Counted from the first letter of the stretch, positions 8,581-18,880 are shown. The stretch: DNA of 64,000 nucleotides from Pseudohalioglobus lutimaris (GCF_002866825.1 NZ_PKUS01000002.1:186001-250000); one strand, 5' to 3'. Translations and numbers: made by a program. The notes: generated by a model not told the origin, from the sequence alone.

Positions 8581-9468
8581 CGACCGCAAGCTCCGCCCTA
8601 TTTTTGGGTCGCCGCCGAACTCGGCAAAGGTTGCTGAGCGCAACCTTTCAACGCCTCAGACAGTCCTCGCGAAAAGCCCCCAAAAAACACGGCTGCGCAA
8701 AAAACGGCGGCCTGATTGTTTGCAAAGGCCTTTCCCGGCCCTCCGCCTCTGCAGAGAACGACCGCAAGCTCCGCCCTATTTTTGGGTCGCTGCCGAACTC
8801 GGCAAAGGTTGCTGAGCGCAACCTTTCAACGCCTCAGACAGTCCTCGCGAAAAGCCCCCAAAAAACACGGCTGCGCAAAAAACGGCGGCCTGATTGTTTG
8901 CAAAGGCCTTTCCCGGCCCTCCGCCTCTGCAGAGAACGACCGCAAGCTCCGCCCTATTTTTGGGTCGCTGCCGAACTCGGCAAAGGTTGCTGAGCGCAAC
9001 CTTTCAACGCCTCAGACAGTCCTCGCGAAAAGCCCCCAAAAAACACGGCTGCGCAAAAAACGGCGGCCTGATTGTTTGCAAAGGCCTTTCCCGGCCCTCC
9101 GCCTCTGCAGAGAACGACCGCAAGCTCCGCCCTATTTTTGGGTCGCTGCCGAACTCGGCAAAGGTTGCTGAGCGCAACCTTTCAACGCCTCAGACAGTCC
9201 TCGCGAAAAACCCCAAAAAAACACGGCTGCGCAAAAAACGGCGGCCTGATTGTTTGCAAAGGCCTTTCCCGGCCCTCCGCCTCTGCAGAGAACGACCGCA
9301 AGCTCCGCCCTATTTTTGGGTCGCTGCCGAACTCGGCAAAGGTTGCTGAACGCAACCTTTCAACGCCTCAGACAGTCCTCGCGAAAAACCCCAAAAATAC
9401 GGCTGCGCAAAAAACAGCGGCCTGATTGTTTGCAAAGGCCTTTCCCGGCCCTGAGCCTGTGCAGAGAA
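8581..9468. repeat. Five-copy 178-bp tandem repeat array
   Basis: Five head-to-tail units start at 8581, 8759, 8937, 9115 and 9293 (178, 178, 178, 178 and 176 bases). A partial sixth unit runs to about 9478. Copies are nearly identical; unit 5 carries most of the substitutions and a 2-base deletion. Each unit holds a perfect 9-bp hairpin (AAAGGTTGC / GCAACCTTT around a 5-base loop), a GCCGA/TCGGC hairpin just before it, an AAAGGCCTTT palindrome and a CTCTGCAGAG palindrome at the unit junction. The length is not a multiple of three, so open frames through it shift every copy and are not credible genes. It fills the space between the convergent suhB and secF. Confidence 0.93.
9429..9459 (-). 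repeat. Right 31-bp inverted boundary of tandem array
   Basis: Exact reverse complement of 8550-8580. Unlike the internal copies, which continue CCGCCTCT after the shared core, this copy continues GAGCCTG, and only this copy matches the left boundary over the full 31 bases. The secF stop codon begins 20 bases further on. Confidence 0.9.
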
Positions 9469-9479
9469 CGACCCCAACT

Positions 9480-10394
9480 TCAGGGGATAATCTCTTCCTG
9501 CTCTGCCCCTTCCTTCACCGGAATCATCAGGTCTTCTTTGTTCACGCCCATTAACAACAGCGCGTTGGCAGCAACATAGATCGACGAATAGGTACCGATA
9601 AACACACCCACCAACAGCGCGATGGCAAAGGCGTTGATCATTTCGCCACCGAACAACGCCAGTGCGACCAGCACCAGCATGGTGGTCAATGACGTCACCA
9701 GGGTACGCCCCAGCGTTTCCGACAGCGATATATTAATCACTTCCACCGGGTCGACCTTGCGCAACTTGCGGAAGTTTTCACGGATGCGGTCAGATACGAC
9801 AATGGTGTCGTTAAGCGAGTAACCAATCACCGCCAGCAGCGCGGCAAGTACGGTGAGATCAAACTCCATACCAGTGACGGAGAAGAACCCCAGCACCACC
9901 AGCACGTCGTGTATCAATGCCACAACTGCACCCACCGCAAACTTGAACTGGAAGCGGAAGGCGATATAAATCATGACCAGACCTAGGGCAAGCAGCATGG
10001 CCAGACCGCCCTGCTCGCGCAACTCATCGCCGACCTGCGGACCGACAAACTCGATGCGCCGCAGCTCCACCGTACCCTCATAGGCCTGCTGGAGTGTGTC
10101 CAGCAACTGCGCACCCTGCTGGTCTGAATAGCCCTTGGGTAGACGGATCAATACATCCCTGTCGGTTCCGAAGCTGACCACGATCGCACCGGCAAAACCC
10201 TCAGTCTCCAGTGTCCCACGCACAGCGTTAAGGTCCGCTGTCTCGCTGTAGTTTACTTCTACCAGCGTACCCCCGGTAAAATCCAGGCCCCAGTTAAGCT
10301 GTTTGGTTGCCAGTGAGCCTATGGAGACCGCCAGCAGAATCACCGAAAAGAGGATAGCGATTTTGCGCTGCCCCATGAAATCCAGAGTTTTCAT
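9480..10394 (-). CDS. secF: Protein translocase subunit SecF
   Basis: Inner-membrane RND-type subunit that, with SecD, uses the proton gradient to pull exported proteins through SecYEG. The 304 residues show one N-terminal membrane segment (about 12-30), the periplasmic P1-like domain opening with LNWGLDFTGGTLVEV, then five membrane segments containing LIHDVLVVLGFFS and SLNDTIVVSDRIRENFRK. The stop codon directly abuts the tandem array. Its ATG overlaps the last base of secD, indicating an operon. Confidence 0.97.
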   Translation of the reverse strand: MKTLDFMGQRKIAILFSVILLAVSIGSLATKQLNWGLDFTGGTLVEVNYSETADLNAVRGTLETEGFAGAIVVSFGTDRDVLIRLPKGYSDQQGAQLLDTLQQAYEGTVELRRIEFVGPQVGDELREQGGLAMLLALGLVMIYIAFRFQFKFAVGAVVALIHDVLVVLGFFSVTGMEFDLTVLAALLAVIGYSLNDTIVVSDRIRENFRKLRKVDPVEVINISLSETLGRTLVTSLTTMLVLVALALFGGEMINAFAIALLVGVFIGTYSSIYVAANALLLMGVNKEDLMIPVKEGAEQEEIIP

Positions 10395-12271
10395 TAGTGG
10401 CCCCCTCCAATAGACAGCGACTGCACACGGCGTCCGCCGTAAATCAGGTTAATTAGAGCCCTTGTACCTACAATGGCGGTAAACATGGAGGTCACGATAC
10501 CCACAGACAGTGTCACCGCAAAGCCCTTGATCGGACCGGTGCCGACGGCGTAGAGAATTACCGCGACAATCAGCGTGGTGATATTGGCGTCGAGAATCGT
10601 CGACACTGCCCGCTCAAAACCGGAATGAATCGCCATCTGGGGAGATAACCCGTTGCCGAGCTCCTCCCTTATTCGCGAGAAGATAAGCACGTTGGCGTCC
10701 ACCGCCATACCCACCGTGAGCACAATACCGGCGATACCGGGCAGGGTCAGGGTGGCGCCGATCAGCGACATAAACGCGAGCATCAGTACCAGGTTGCAGC
10801 TCAACGCCACCACGGCAGCGATACCGAACACCCGGTAGTAAAGGACCATAAAGATGACCACGAGGGCGAGGCCGATTTGCACGGACTTGACACCCAGGCG
10901 GATATTCTCTGCACCCAGGGACGGACCCACTGTGCGCTCTTCAACGAAGGAAATGGGCGCAGCCAGGGCGCCAGCGCGCAGCATCAACGCCAGTTCGGAA
11001 GACTCCATCGGGCTGTCCAACCCGGTTATCTGAAACTGCGCGCCCAGGGCGGACTGAATCACTGGCGCTGTCAGCAGCTTCTTCTCGTCGTAGGGCACCT
11101 TGATGACAACCTCGGTCCCATCCTCCTGTTTTTCATAGCGGGTGCGGAACTTGCGCTCGATAAACAGTACGCCCATGCGTCGGCCCACGTTGTCGCGAGT
11201 AGCCCGGCTCATCAACATACCGCCCTCGCTGTCCAGGCTGATTTGTACGTTGGGGCGCCCGTTCTGGTCGAAACTGGCCTGGGCATTGGAGACCCGTTCA
11301 CCGGTTAGGATCAAGTCTCGCTCAAGAGACTCACTCATACCCGCGCGATCCGGGCTACGGTATTCGAAGCGCTGCTTCTCCGAGGGCGCCGCTTCCAGCT
11401 TCGCCACCATGCGAAATTCAAGATTGGCCACCTTACCCAGGATGCGCTTTGCTTCCGCAGTGTCCTGAATACCGGCAAGCTCTACTACAATGCGGTTCTG
11501 GCCCTGCCGCTGAACCAGTGGCTCGGATACGCCAAGTTCATTCACCCGGTTGCGCAAGGTGGTCAGGTTCTGGCTCACCGCGTATTCAGCTATCTCGCTG
11601 CGCGTAGCATCAGTCATCGCTGCATAGAGATTCCAGCTGTCGGCCTCGTCCACACGATCCAGCATGAGCTCCGGGTGGTTTTCAGCGATGAGGTCCCGAG
11701 CCTGCTCTCGCAGCGCCTCGCTCTTGAACTTTGTTTCCACTCGCCCCTGGTCATCCATATTGACGTAGCCGCGAATACGCGCCTCACGCAGGGCGCGCTT
11801 GGTCGCATTGAAGTAGTACTCCATGCGTCGATCTATCGCCGATTCGACATCCACTTCCAGTTTAAAGTGCACACCGCCACGCAGGTCCAGGCCCAGCTTT
11901 ACCGGCTGTGCGCCAAAGTCACTGAGCCAGTCAGGGGTGGTCGGAGCGAGGTTGAGGGCGATGATAAATCCGTCGCCGAGAGCGCGTGCAACCCGCGACT
12001 GGGCCTGCAACTGCACCTCTGCATCCCTGAGCCGGATGAGCGCGTTACGCCCGTCCGCATCAATTTCTTCACCAAAGTACTCTATACCGGCCTCGTCCAG
12101 GGCTTTCTCGGCACGAGCCAGCATGACAGCATCAATTACCTGTGAGCTGTTCTCGCCGGTGATCTGCAAGGCAGGATCGGGCTTGTAAAGATTCGGCGCG
12201 GCGTAGAAAAACCCCAGCGCCAGAACAGTGAGCACCAGCAGATATTTCCACAGGGGATATTTGTTCAGCAT
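10394..12271 (-). CDS. secD: Protein translocase subunit SecD
   Basis: Partner of SecF in the proton-driven export complex. The 625-residue protein has an N-terminal membrane helix (about 10-28), the conserved VKLGLDLRGGVHFKLEV motif (near 125), a large periplasmic domain, and a C-terminal block of five helices with GMAVDANVLIFSRIREEL. The usual upstream partner yajC is absent; purL lies upstream instead. No convincing ribosome site precedes the ATG, and a strong hairpin lies 19 bases before it. Confidence 0.97.
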   Translation of the reverse strand: MLNKYPLWKYLLVLTVLALGFFYAAPNLYKPDPALQITGENSSQVIDAVMLARAEKALDEAGIEYFGEEIDADGRNALIRLRDAEVQLQAQSRVARALGDGFIIALNLAPTTPDWLSDFGAQPVKLGLDLRGGVHFKLEVDVESAIDRRMEYYFNATKRALREARIRGYVNMDDQGRVETKFKSEALREQARDLIAENHPELMLDRVDEADSWNLYAAMTDATRSEIAEYAVSQNLTTLRNRVNELGVSEPLVQRQGQNRIVVELAGIQDTAEAKRILGKVANLEFRMVAKLEAAPSEKQRFEYRSPDRAGMSESLERDLILTGERVSNAQASFDQNGRPNVQISLDSEGGMLMSRATRDNVGRRMGVLFIERKFRTRYEKQEDGTEVVIKVPYDEKKLLTAPVIQSALGAQFQITGLDSPMESSELALMLRAGALAAPISFVEERTVGPSLGAENIRLGVKSVQIGLALVVIFMVLYYRVFGIAAVVALSCNLVLMLAFMSLIGATLTLPGIAGIVLTVGMAVDANVLIFSRIREELGNGLSPQMAIHSGFERAVSTILDANITTLIVAVILYAVGTGPIKGFAVTLSVGIVTSMFTAIVGTRALINLIYGGRRVQSLSIGGGH

Positions 12272-12289
12272 GTATATTGCTCAATACAG

Positions 12290-12312
12290 GAGCCGGACAT
12301 TGGGTCCGGCTC
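12290..12312 (-). promoter_or_regulatory. Hairpin in the secD leader
   Basis: A perfect 9-bp inverted repeat (GAGCCGGAC / GTCCGGCTC, 5-base loop) lies 19 bases upstream of the secD ATG. On the coding strand the T-run precedes the stem rather than following it, so this is not an intrinsic terminator for secD. It could be a translational control or mRNA-stability element, or a remnant of a terminator from a rearranged neighbour. Confidence 0.5.
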
Positions 12313-12449
12313 GAAAAAAGGCGACATTATAAGGATTCGACCTCACGCCACAAGGCCGCTATCCGTTGTGATGGGGGCGCAGGCCCCGGCTTTCAAGGTC
12401 ACTGACTCAATTGTGCGCGGCGTTCTGCGACAGGGCAGACTGCATACAA

Positions 12450-15400
12450 TCATCCCAGCCATGCCCTGGCGTTGCGGAACAGCCGCATCCAGCCACCGTC
12501 CTCACCCCATTCCTGGGGCGCCCAGGAAAACTGTACCGTGCGGAATACACGCTCTGGATGCGGCATCATGATGGTGACACGACCATCCAGGCTACTCAGG
12601 CCGGATATGCCATTGGGTGAACCATTGGGGTTGGCCGGGTATCGGCTGGCCACCGAAAGGTCATTTTCAACATAGCGCAGGGCCACAGTGCCCGTGCTCT
12701 CGCAGCCTGCAAGGGCTGCATCGTCTGCAAATTCTGCTCGGCCCTCCCCGTGCGCGACCGCGATGGGCAAGTGCGAACCGGCCATCCCCGAAAGCAGGAT
12801 AGAGGGACTTTCCTGGACCTGTACCAGGGCGAGGCGCGCCTCAAACTGTTCAGAACGGTTGCGCACAAAGCGCGGCCAATGCGCCGCACCCGGAATCAGG
12901 TCCTTGAGAGTAGAGACCATCTGGCAACCGTTACAAACGCCCAGGGTGAAGCTGTCATCGCGGTTAAAGAACGCGCTGAACTGCTCACGGACAGACTCGT
13001 TGAAGCGAATGCTCTTGGCCCAGCCCTCACCGGCACCGAGCACGTCTCCGTAGGAAAAGCCGCCGCAGGCGACCAGCCCTTTGAAATCGGCCAGTCGTTG
13101 TTGGCCGGATAAAATATCGCTCATGTGCACATCAAAAGGTGCAAAGCCTGCCCGGTGGAAGGCTGCGGCCATTTCCACGTGACCATTCACGCCCTGCTCG
13201 CGCAACACGGCGATGCGCGGACGTACGCCGGTGTTGATGTATGGCGCTGCGACATCTTCCGACGGGTCGTAACTCAGCGACACCGACAGCCCCGGGTCTT
13301 TTGCCTCAATGCGGGCAAATTCTTCATCAGCACATGCCGGGTTATCCCGCAGGGCCTGCATTTCATAGCTGGTGCGGGCCCAGAGCGCCTGTATCGTGGC
13401 GCGCTGGCCGCCAAAAATACTGCGGTCGCCGTCGTTTATCACCAAGGCCTCGCTGCGGGTAGCGCGCCCGATAAAGTGCACGCACTCTTCCAGTCCCAGC
13501 GCCGCGGCCTGCTCGCGAAAAGCGGTAACATCAGCATCAGCTATCTGTACAACAGCGCCGGCCTCTTCATTAAACAATCGATCCAGGTCATCTCCCGGGA
13601 CCGCAGCAAGGTCCACAGCCAGGCCGCAGTGACCAGCAAAGGCCATTTCTGCAAGGGTCGCCAGCAGGCCACCGTCGGACCGGTCATGATAGGCCAGCAG
13701 CTTGCCTGCCCGCAGGAAGCCCTGAATGAGCGTAAAAAACTGCTTGAGGTCCGAGCTGTCAATATCGGGCACGGTGTCGCCCATCTGCCTGCAGCTTTGC
13801 GCCAGGGCGGATCCACCCAGGCGGTTGGCGCCCCGGCCCAGGTCAACCAGCAGCAGGCTGGCACCCTCGTCCGGCTGCAATTGCGGCGTCAGCGTCAGCC
13901 GCACGTCAGTTACCGGCGAAAATGCAGAGACAATCAGGGAAAGGGGGGCGGTGACCGACTTGTCTTCGCCGGCATCGTTCCAGGTGGTGCGCATGGACAT
14001 GGAATCCTTGCCGACGGGAATGGTAATACCCAGCTGTGGGCAGAATTCCATACCAACGGCGTGCACGGTATCGTAAAGGGCCTCATCCTCAGCACCGTAG
14101 CCCGCTGCGCACATCCAGTTGGCGGATAGCTTGATATCGCTGATGTCGGCGATGGCCGCTGCGGCGATATTGGTAATGGCCTCGGCGACCGCCATGCGCC
14201 CGGAAGCGGGACCGTCCAGCAGGGCCAGGGGAGTGCGTTCACCCATGGCCATGGCTTCGCCAACACAAGTATCGTAGGAAACAGTCGTTACCGCGCAATC
14301 GGCCACAGGCACCTGCCAGGGTCCCACCATCTGGTCCCGGGATACCATTCCGGTCACGGTGCGGTCGCCTATGGTAATGAGAAAACTTTTACTGCCCACA
14401 GAAGGCATTTGCAACACGCGCTCTGCCGCCTCGGCGACCGTCAAATCCAGCGCCAGTTCGTCACGCGGCGGCGACTGGCGGGTAATTTCCCGGTGCATCC
14501 GTGGTGGTTTGCCAAACAGTATCGACATGGGCAGATCCACTGGAGCGTTGCCGAACTCCCTGTCAGTCAACAGCAGGTGCATTGCCTCCGTCGCCTCACC
14601 GACAACTGCGTAGGGACAGCGCTCCCGCGCACAGATTTCTTCAAAACGGGCCAGGTTCTCCGGCTCCACCGCCATGACATAACGCTCCTGGGACTCGTTA
14701 CACCATATTTCCAGGGGCGACATGCCGGGTTCATCGTTGGGCACATTGCGCAGCTCAAAAGTGCCGCCACGATTACCGTCCTTGACCAGCTCCGGGAACG
14801 CATTGGACAGGCCGCCTGCGCCCACATCGTGGATAAAGGCAATAGGGTTTGCCTCTCCCAGTTGCCAGCAGCGGTCGATAACCTCCTGACAACGTCGCTC
14901 AATCTCAGGGTTTTGCCGCTGCACAGAGGCAAAGTCCAGGTCCTCGGCACTCTGACCACTGGCCATCGACGACGCGGCGCCGCCACCCAGGCCGATCAGC
15001 ATTGCCGGTCCGCCGAGCACGATCAATTTGGCACCTGGACGGTACTCACCCTTTTCGACGTGCTCTTCGCGGACATTGCCATAACCGCCGGCGATCATAA
15101 TAGGCTTGTGGTAGCCGCGAACTTCACGACCATTGACTCCCGGTGCCTCCATTTCAAAGCTGCGGAAGTAGCCGCACAAATTAGGCCTGCCGTACTCGTT
15201 ATTGAATGCGGCGCCGCCTATGGGCCCCTCCAGCATGATGTCCAGGGCCGAAACAATGCGCCCGGGTTTACCGTACTCGCTCTCCCATGGCTGTATGTAT
15301 CCCGGAATATTCAGGTTGGACACCGAGAAGCCAGTGAGTCCCACCTTGGGCTTGGAGCCACGGCCTACCGCACCCTCGTCGCGGATCTCGCCACCAGAGC

Positions 15401-16346
15401 CCGTGCCGGCACCCGGAAACGGGGCGATCGCGGTGGGGTGATTGTGGGTTTCCACTTTCATCAGCAGATGGATATTCTCCTGGCTGAAACCGTACTCGCA
15501 GCTGTCAGGATCTGGATAAAAACGTCCGGCGCGAGGACCGGCTACCACTGCCGCGTTATCGGAATAGGCGGAGAGTACGTTTTCACCCCCCTGCTCGTTG
15601 GTATTGCGAATCATCTTGAACAGCGACAGGGCCTGTTCCTCACCGTCGATACTCCAGCTGGCATTAAAAATTTTGTGCCGGCAGTGCTCGGAGTTCGCCT
15701 GCGCGAACATCATCAACTCAACATCGTTGGGGTTGCGGCCCAGGCCGGTAAAGCTCTCCACCAGGTAATCGATTTCATCGTCCGCCAGTGCCAGTCCCAG
15801 CGCACGATCGGCTGCTACCAGGGCCGCCCGGCCAGCACCGAGAATATCCACCGAGCTCATGGCCGCCGGGGACGCTTTTACAAACAGCTCTGACGCCTTT
15901 TCAAGGTCGGTATGGACAGCCTCGGTCATGCGGTCGTGCAGCAAGGCCAGCACCGCTTCATACTGCTGCGCGCCGAGGTCCCGGGGGAATGACAGCTGGT
16001 AGGCCACACCACGCTCTATGCGCTTCACTGCATCCAGGCCACAGTTATGGGCGATGTCGGTCGCCTTACTGGACCAGGGTGATATCGTTCCCGGACGGGG
16101 CAGGACCAGAACCAAATCACTCTGCTCAGCCCTGGCGACGTGTCCGGCTTCGCTGATGGTAGGGCCGTACTGCAGCAATTGTGCCAGTACCGTCTCCCGC
16201 TCGGCGGGCAACGGGCCAGCCAGATCGACGAAGTGGACATACTCGGTGTGCAGTAGTTTGATGTCAGGGTGAACAGCGGAGAGTTTCTGTGCCAGCTTGT
16301 CCAGACGAAAGGCTGACAGGGCCGGTGCGCCGCGCAGGGTAAGCAT
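12450..16346 (-). CDS. purL: Phosphoribosylformylglycinamidine synthase (large type)
   Basis: ATP- and glutamine-dependent fourth step of purine synthesis, FGAR to FGAM. The single 1298-residue chain matches the E. coli large PurL (1295). It has an N-terminal PurS-like domain, two tandem AIRS-type synthase domains ([29 protein letters not shown]-type substrate loop near 305), and a C-terminal class I glutaminase domain with GVCNGCQM nucleophile near 1140 and PHPER His/Glu near 1268. A ribosome-site-like TGGAG precedes the ATG. It diverges from mltF. Confidence 0.98.
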   Translation of the reverse strand: MLTLRGAPALSAFRLDKLAQKLSAVHPDIKLLHTEYVHFVDLAGPLPAERETVLAQLLQYGPTISEAGHVARAEQSDLVLVLPRPGTISPWSSKATDIAHNCGLDAVKRIERGVAYQLSFPRDLGAQQYEAVLALLHDRMTEAVHTDLEKASELFVKASPAAMSSVDILGAGRAALVAADRALGLALADDEIDYLVESFTGLGRNPNDVELMMFAQANSEHCRHKIFNASWSIDGEEQALSLFKMIRNTNEQGGENVLSAYSDNAAVVAGPRAGRFYPDPDSCEYGFSQENIHLLMKVETHNHPTAIAPFPGAGTGSGGEIRDEGAVGRGSKPKVGLTGFSVSNLNIPGYIQPWESEYGKPGRIVSALDIMLEGPIGGAAFNNEYGRPNLCGYFRSFEMEAPGVNGREVRGYHKPIMIAGGYGNVREEHVEKGEYRPGAKLIVLGGPAMLIGLGGGAASSMASGQSAEDLDFASVQRQNPEIERRCQEVIDRCWQLGEANPIAFIHDVGAGGLSNAFPELVKDGNRGGTFELRNVPNDEPGMSPLEIWCNESQERYVMAVEPENLARFEEICARERCPYAVVGEATEAMHLLLTDREFGNAPVDLPMSILFGKPPRMHREITRQSPPRDELALDLTVAEAAERVLQMPSVGSKSFLITIGDRTVTGMVSRDQMVGPWQVPVADCAVTTVSYDTCVGEAMAMGERTPLALLDGPASGRMAVAEAITNIAAAAIADISDIKLSANWMCAAGYGAEDEALYDTVHAVGMEFCPQLGITIPVGKDSMSMRTTWNDAGEDKSVTAPLSLIVSAFSPVTDVRLTLTPQLQPDEGASLLLVDLGRGANRLGGSALAQSCRQMGDTVPDIDSSDLKQFFTLIQGFLRAGKLLAYHDRSDGGLLATLAEMAFAGHCGLAVDLAAVPGDDLDRLFNEEAGAVVQIADADVTAFREQAAALGLEECVHFIGRATRSEALVINDGDRSIFGGQRATIQALWARTSYEMQALRDNPACADEEFARIEAKDPGLSVSLSYDPSEDVAAPYINTGVRPRIAVLREQGVNGHVEMAAAFHRAGFAPFDVHMSDILSGQQRLADFKGLVACGGFSYGDVLGAGEGWAKSIRFNESVREQFSAFFNRDDSFTLGVCNGCQMVSTLKDLIPGAAHWPRFVRNRSEQFEARLALVQVQESPSILLSGMAGSHLPIAVAHGEGRAEFADDAALAGCESTGTVALRYVENDLSVASRYPANPNGSPNGISGLSSLDGRVTIMMPHPERVFRTVQFSWAPQEWGEDGGWMRLFRNARAWLG

Positions 16347-16387
16347 GCTGTGGATTGCTCCAGGAGGGGGTGATTTATTGAGGCGGT

Positions 16388-16418
16388 ATTGTACTGTAAA
16401 TGCGCGTTACCCGGTAAC
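16388..16418 (-). promoter_or_regulatory. purL promoter region with 13-bp palindrome
   Basis: On the minus strand TACAAT (16393-16388) is a reasonable -10 about 40 bases before the purL ATG. A perfect palindrome GTTACC-C-GGTAAC (16406-16418) covers the place of the -35. It does not match the PurR consensus, so any operator role is inference. Confidence 0.35.
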
Positions 16419-16487
16419 CGAAATTCCCCTCGCGGCCATGGTAATTCTTCCTGTCCGCCGCTGTCCGTCCTTGGCTAGAATAGGAAC

Positions 16488-17915
16488 ATGATACGCATCG
16501 CACACCTACTTTCGTTGACCCTGCTCATACTCCTGATGGGCTGCGCACCACAGGACAGTCTGGACCAGATCCTGAAGGATGGCCGCCTCACCGTGGTCAG
16601 CCGCAACAGCCCCACGACCTGGTACATTGACAAGGACGGACCGGCGGGGTTCGAGTACGCGCTGGCCAGCAAACTAGCCCGTCAGCTGGGGGTAGAACTG
16701 GAGATCGCGCCAGCATTCAGCCTGGACGATATCTTCCTGCAGCTGGATCGTAGCGATGCCGACGTGGCCGCAGCAGGGCTGGCACTGACAGGCGAGCGGG
16801 AGAACAAGTATCCTCACAGCGTGCCCTACTACACCCTGCGGCCCCAGGTCATCTACGTTGCCGGCAGCTCCCGACCCAGGGAACCACGCGACCTTCTGGG
16901 TAGAACTATCCTGGTGCTCAAAGGGTCCCGGCATAGTCGTTACCTGCAAGCGCTGAAAGGGAACGGCTACCCGGAGCTCTCCTGGGAGGAGATCGCCGAG
17001 GCCGACTCCATGGAGCTACTGGAGAGACTGAACAAGGCGGAGGCCGAACTGGCAATCGTCGACTCCAACGAGTTCGAGGTACAGCAGCGCCTGTACCCTC
17101 GGCTGAAGGTGGCTTTTGACCTGGGCTCCAGTCAGGACATGGTCTGGTTCCTGCCTCCCGGCCGCGACAACACGCGCCTGCTGGAATTCATCGACGGCTT
17201 CCTGCAAGAGCAACGATCAAACGGCACCCTTGACGCACTGCGCGAGGAACACTTCGGCCACAGCCGTATTATCTCTCGCATAGGCTCCCACACATTCGCC
17301 CTCAATATGCGGCGCAACCTGCCGCGCTACGAGAAGCTGATCCACCAGGTGGCCAGGGAATACAAGATGGACTGGCACCTGCTCGCCGCCATCGCCTATC
17401 AGGAGTCGCACTGGGATCCGTCGGCGCAGTCACCCACCGGGGTACGCGGCATGATGATGCTCACCCTGCCCACCGCGAAAGAAATGAACGTTACCGACCG
17501 CACGGACCCCGGGCAGAGCCTGCGCGGAGGGGCCCGCTACTTCAAACAGCTGAAGCGGCGCCTTCCCGATGACATCTACGAGCCGGATCGCACCTATCTT
17601 GCACTGGCTGCCTACAACATCGGCCGTGGCCACCTGGAAGATGCAAGGGTGCTCACGGTGCGCCAGGGCGGAGACCCACACTTGTGGAGCGATGTAATGA
17701 AGGCGCTGCCGCTACTGGAGAACAGCAAACACTACTCCACGCTAAAGCGTGGTTACGCCAGGGGACGGGAGGCAGTCTCATATGTGCAGAATATCCGCCA
17801 TTACCAGGGCATTCTGGAATGGCAGGATATCGCGCGCAATCAGCCCCTGCCTCCCATCGAAGCAAGGGATTACCTGCCTGAAGTGCTCACTGGAGTGACC
17901 CTGAAAGCGCTGTAA
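16488..17915 (+). CDS. mltF: Membrane-bound lytic murein transglycosylase MltF
   Basis: Outer-membrane lipoprotein that cleaves peptidoglycan glycan strands with 1,6-anhydro product formation. The signal ends in a lipobox LLMGC with Cys19. Residues about 30-260 are a solute-binding-protein-like (SBP_bac_3) regulatory domain, and 280-430 the SLT lysozyme-like domain with catalytic Glu306 in AIAYQESHWDP. At 475 residues it has the family length. AGGAAC before the ATG is the ribosome site. The position next to purL and opposite tadA is the Pseudomonas order. Confidence 0.96.
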   Translation: MIRIAHLLSLTLLILLMGCAPQDSLDQILKDGRLTVVSRNSPTTWYIDKDGPAGFEYALASKLARQLGVELEIAPAFSLDDIFLQLDRSDADVAAAGLALTGERENKYPHSVPYYTLRPQVIYVAGSSRPREPRDLLGRTILVLKGSRHSRYLQALKGNGYPELSWEEIAEADSMELLERLNKAEAELAIVDSNEFEVQQRLYPRLKVAFDLGSSQDMVWFLPPGRDNTRLLEFIDGFLQEQRSNGTLDALREEHFGHSRIISRIGSHTFALNMRRNLPRYEKLIHQVAREYKMDWHLLAAIAYQESHWDPSAQSPTGVRGMMMLTLPTAKEMNVTDRTDPGQSLRGGARYFKQLKRRLPDDIYEPDRTYLALAAYNIGRGHLEDARVLTVRQGGDPHLWSDVMKALPLLENSKHYSTLKRGYARGREAVSYVQNIRHYQGILEWQDIARNQPLPPIEARDYLPEVLTGVTLKAL

Positions 17916-17945
17916 TTGGTGCCCGAAAGGCTGCGCGCAACCAGC

Positions 17946-18407
17946 CTATTTACGCCGTTGACGAAAAAATGCCTGCAAGCGCTCGCTACTCTCTTCGGCC
18001 AGAACACCGCCCTCCCAGCTGACCTGGTGATTGTAGCGCGGCTCATCGAGCAAGCTGCAGGTGCTGCACACCACTCCGGCCCTGGGCTCCCTGGCTGCAA
18101 ACACCAGCCGGTCGATACGCGCGTGAATCATCGCACCGGCACACATCGTGCACGGCTCCAGGGTCACATAGACTGTCGCCCCGGGTAGCCTGTAGTTGCC
18201 GACTAAACGGGCTGCGTCGCGCATGGCCACAATTTCCGCATGCGCCGTCGGGTCGCTCAACGAGATAACCGAGTTCCAGCCTTCACCCAGCAACTTGCCG
18301 TCGCGAACGACCACCGCACCAATCGGCACTTCGCCTTCGTTTTCGGCACGGTCGGCCAGCGCCAGCGCCCGACGCATCCACTGCACATGTTCGGCCGCGG
18401 AGGTCAC
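17946..18407 (-). CDS. tadA: tRNA-specific adenosine deaminase TadA
   Basis: Zinc enzyme that converts A34 to inosine in the wobble position of tRNA-Arg(ACG). The start is taken as GTG at 18407. This gives 153 residues with zinc ligands His56, Cys86 and Cys89 and proton-shuttling Glu58, one residue short of the E. coli positions (57, 87, 90, 59). An ATG at 18503 in the same frame would add 32 residues with no family resemblance. TAHAEIVAMR and PCTMCAGAMIHARI are the deaminase signatures. It is convergent with mltF. Confidence 0.94.
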   Translation of the reverse strand: MTSAAEHVQWMRRALALADRAENEGEVPIGAVVVRDGKLLGEGWNSVISLSDPTAHAEIVAMRDAARLVGNYRLPGATVYVTLEPCTMCAGAMIHARIDRLVFAAREPRAGVVCSTCSLLDEPRYNHQVSWEGGVLAEESSERLQAFFRQRRK

Positions 18408-18880
18408 GATGCACGACCCGACTGTAGGTTGGAGCTGCAGGCAAACGATAACTGCCCGCAGTGACGCTGGTTGTATACAAGCATGCTGGTGGTACATATC
18501 CATTGCAGAGTCAGGCGCCCATTATGCGTTCCAGATGCCAGCTTCGCCAGAAATAGCGTTATGGCTGCACTCTACGAACCACGGCTCACCACCGGCGATA
18601 TTTACCGCGATGCACTTTAGCTCCTGGGTAGCCCCGGACCGGACTTCGGTTTCCGCGGCTGTTGGCAGTATTGCGATGAGCGGCAGACTACTCATCGCAT
18701 GGAGCGGGACCCCGATACCACCGGTAGCAAGAAGCCCAACATTGATCACATGGCGTTCGGCGCACCCGGGGCTGCGGCTGCCCGCCCATCACCTGTCAAT
18801 TTACCTCAAACGGGCTAGAACCATGTGGTCCGGGCCTGCGTAACTACCAGTAATACCCACACTCTTCAGGAGAGAGGATC
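18408..18880. other. Non-coding gap between tadA and the monooxygenase
   Basis: No credible gene was found. Open frames on both strands here lack a ribosome site and a recognisable protein family. The last bases hold the strong ribosome site of the next gene. Decayed coding sequence cannot be excluded. Confidence 0.5.

Noticed and set aside
8581-9468. CRISPR array
   Set aside because: Units are directly abutting 178-bp copies without variable spacers, and no cas genes are near.
8716-9579. Series of overlapping open frames (starting MFAKAFPGP) in the tandem array
   Set aside because: Each begins at TTG, runs through two or three copies only because the repeats recur out of frame, and changes frame every 178 bases. 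They are by-products of the repeat, not genes.
13125-15893. Two long plus-strand open frames opposite purL (334 and 494 codons)
   Set aside because: Entirely within purL on the other strand; translations have no recognisable domain.
18196-18843. 215-codon open frame overlapping tadA and the gap after it
   Set aside because: Half of it is antisense to tadA; no ribosome site and no family similarity.
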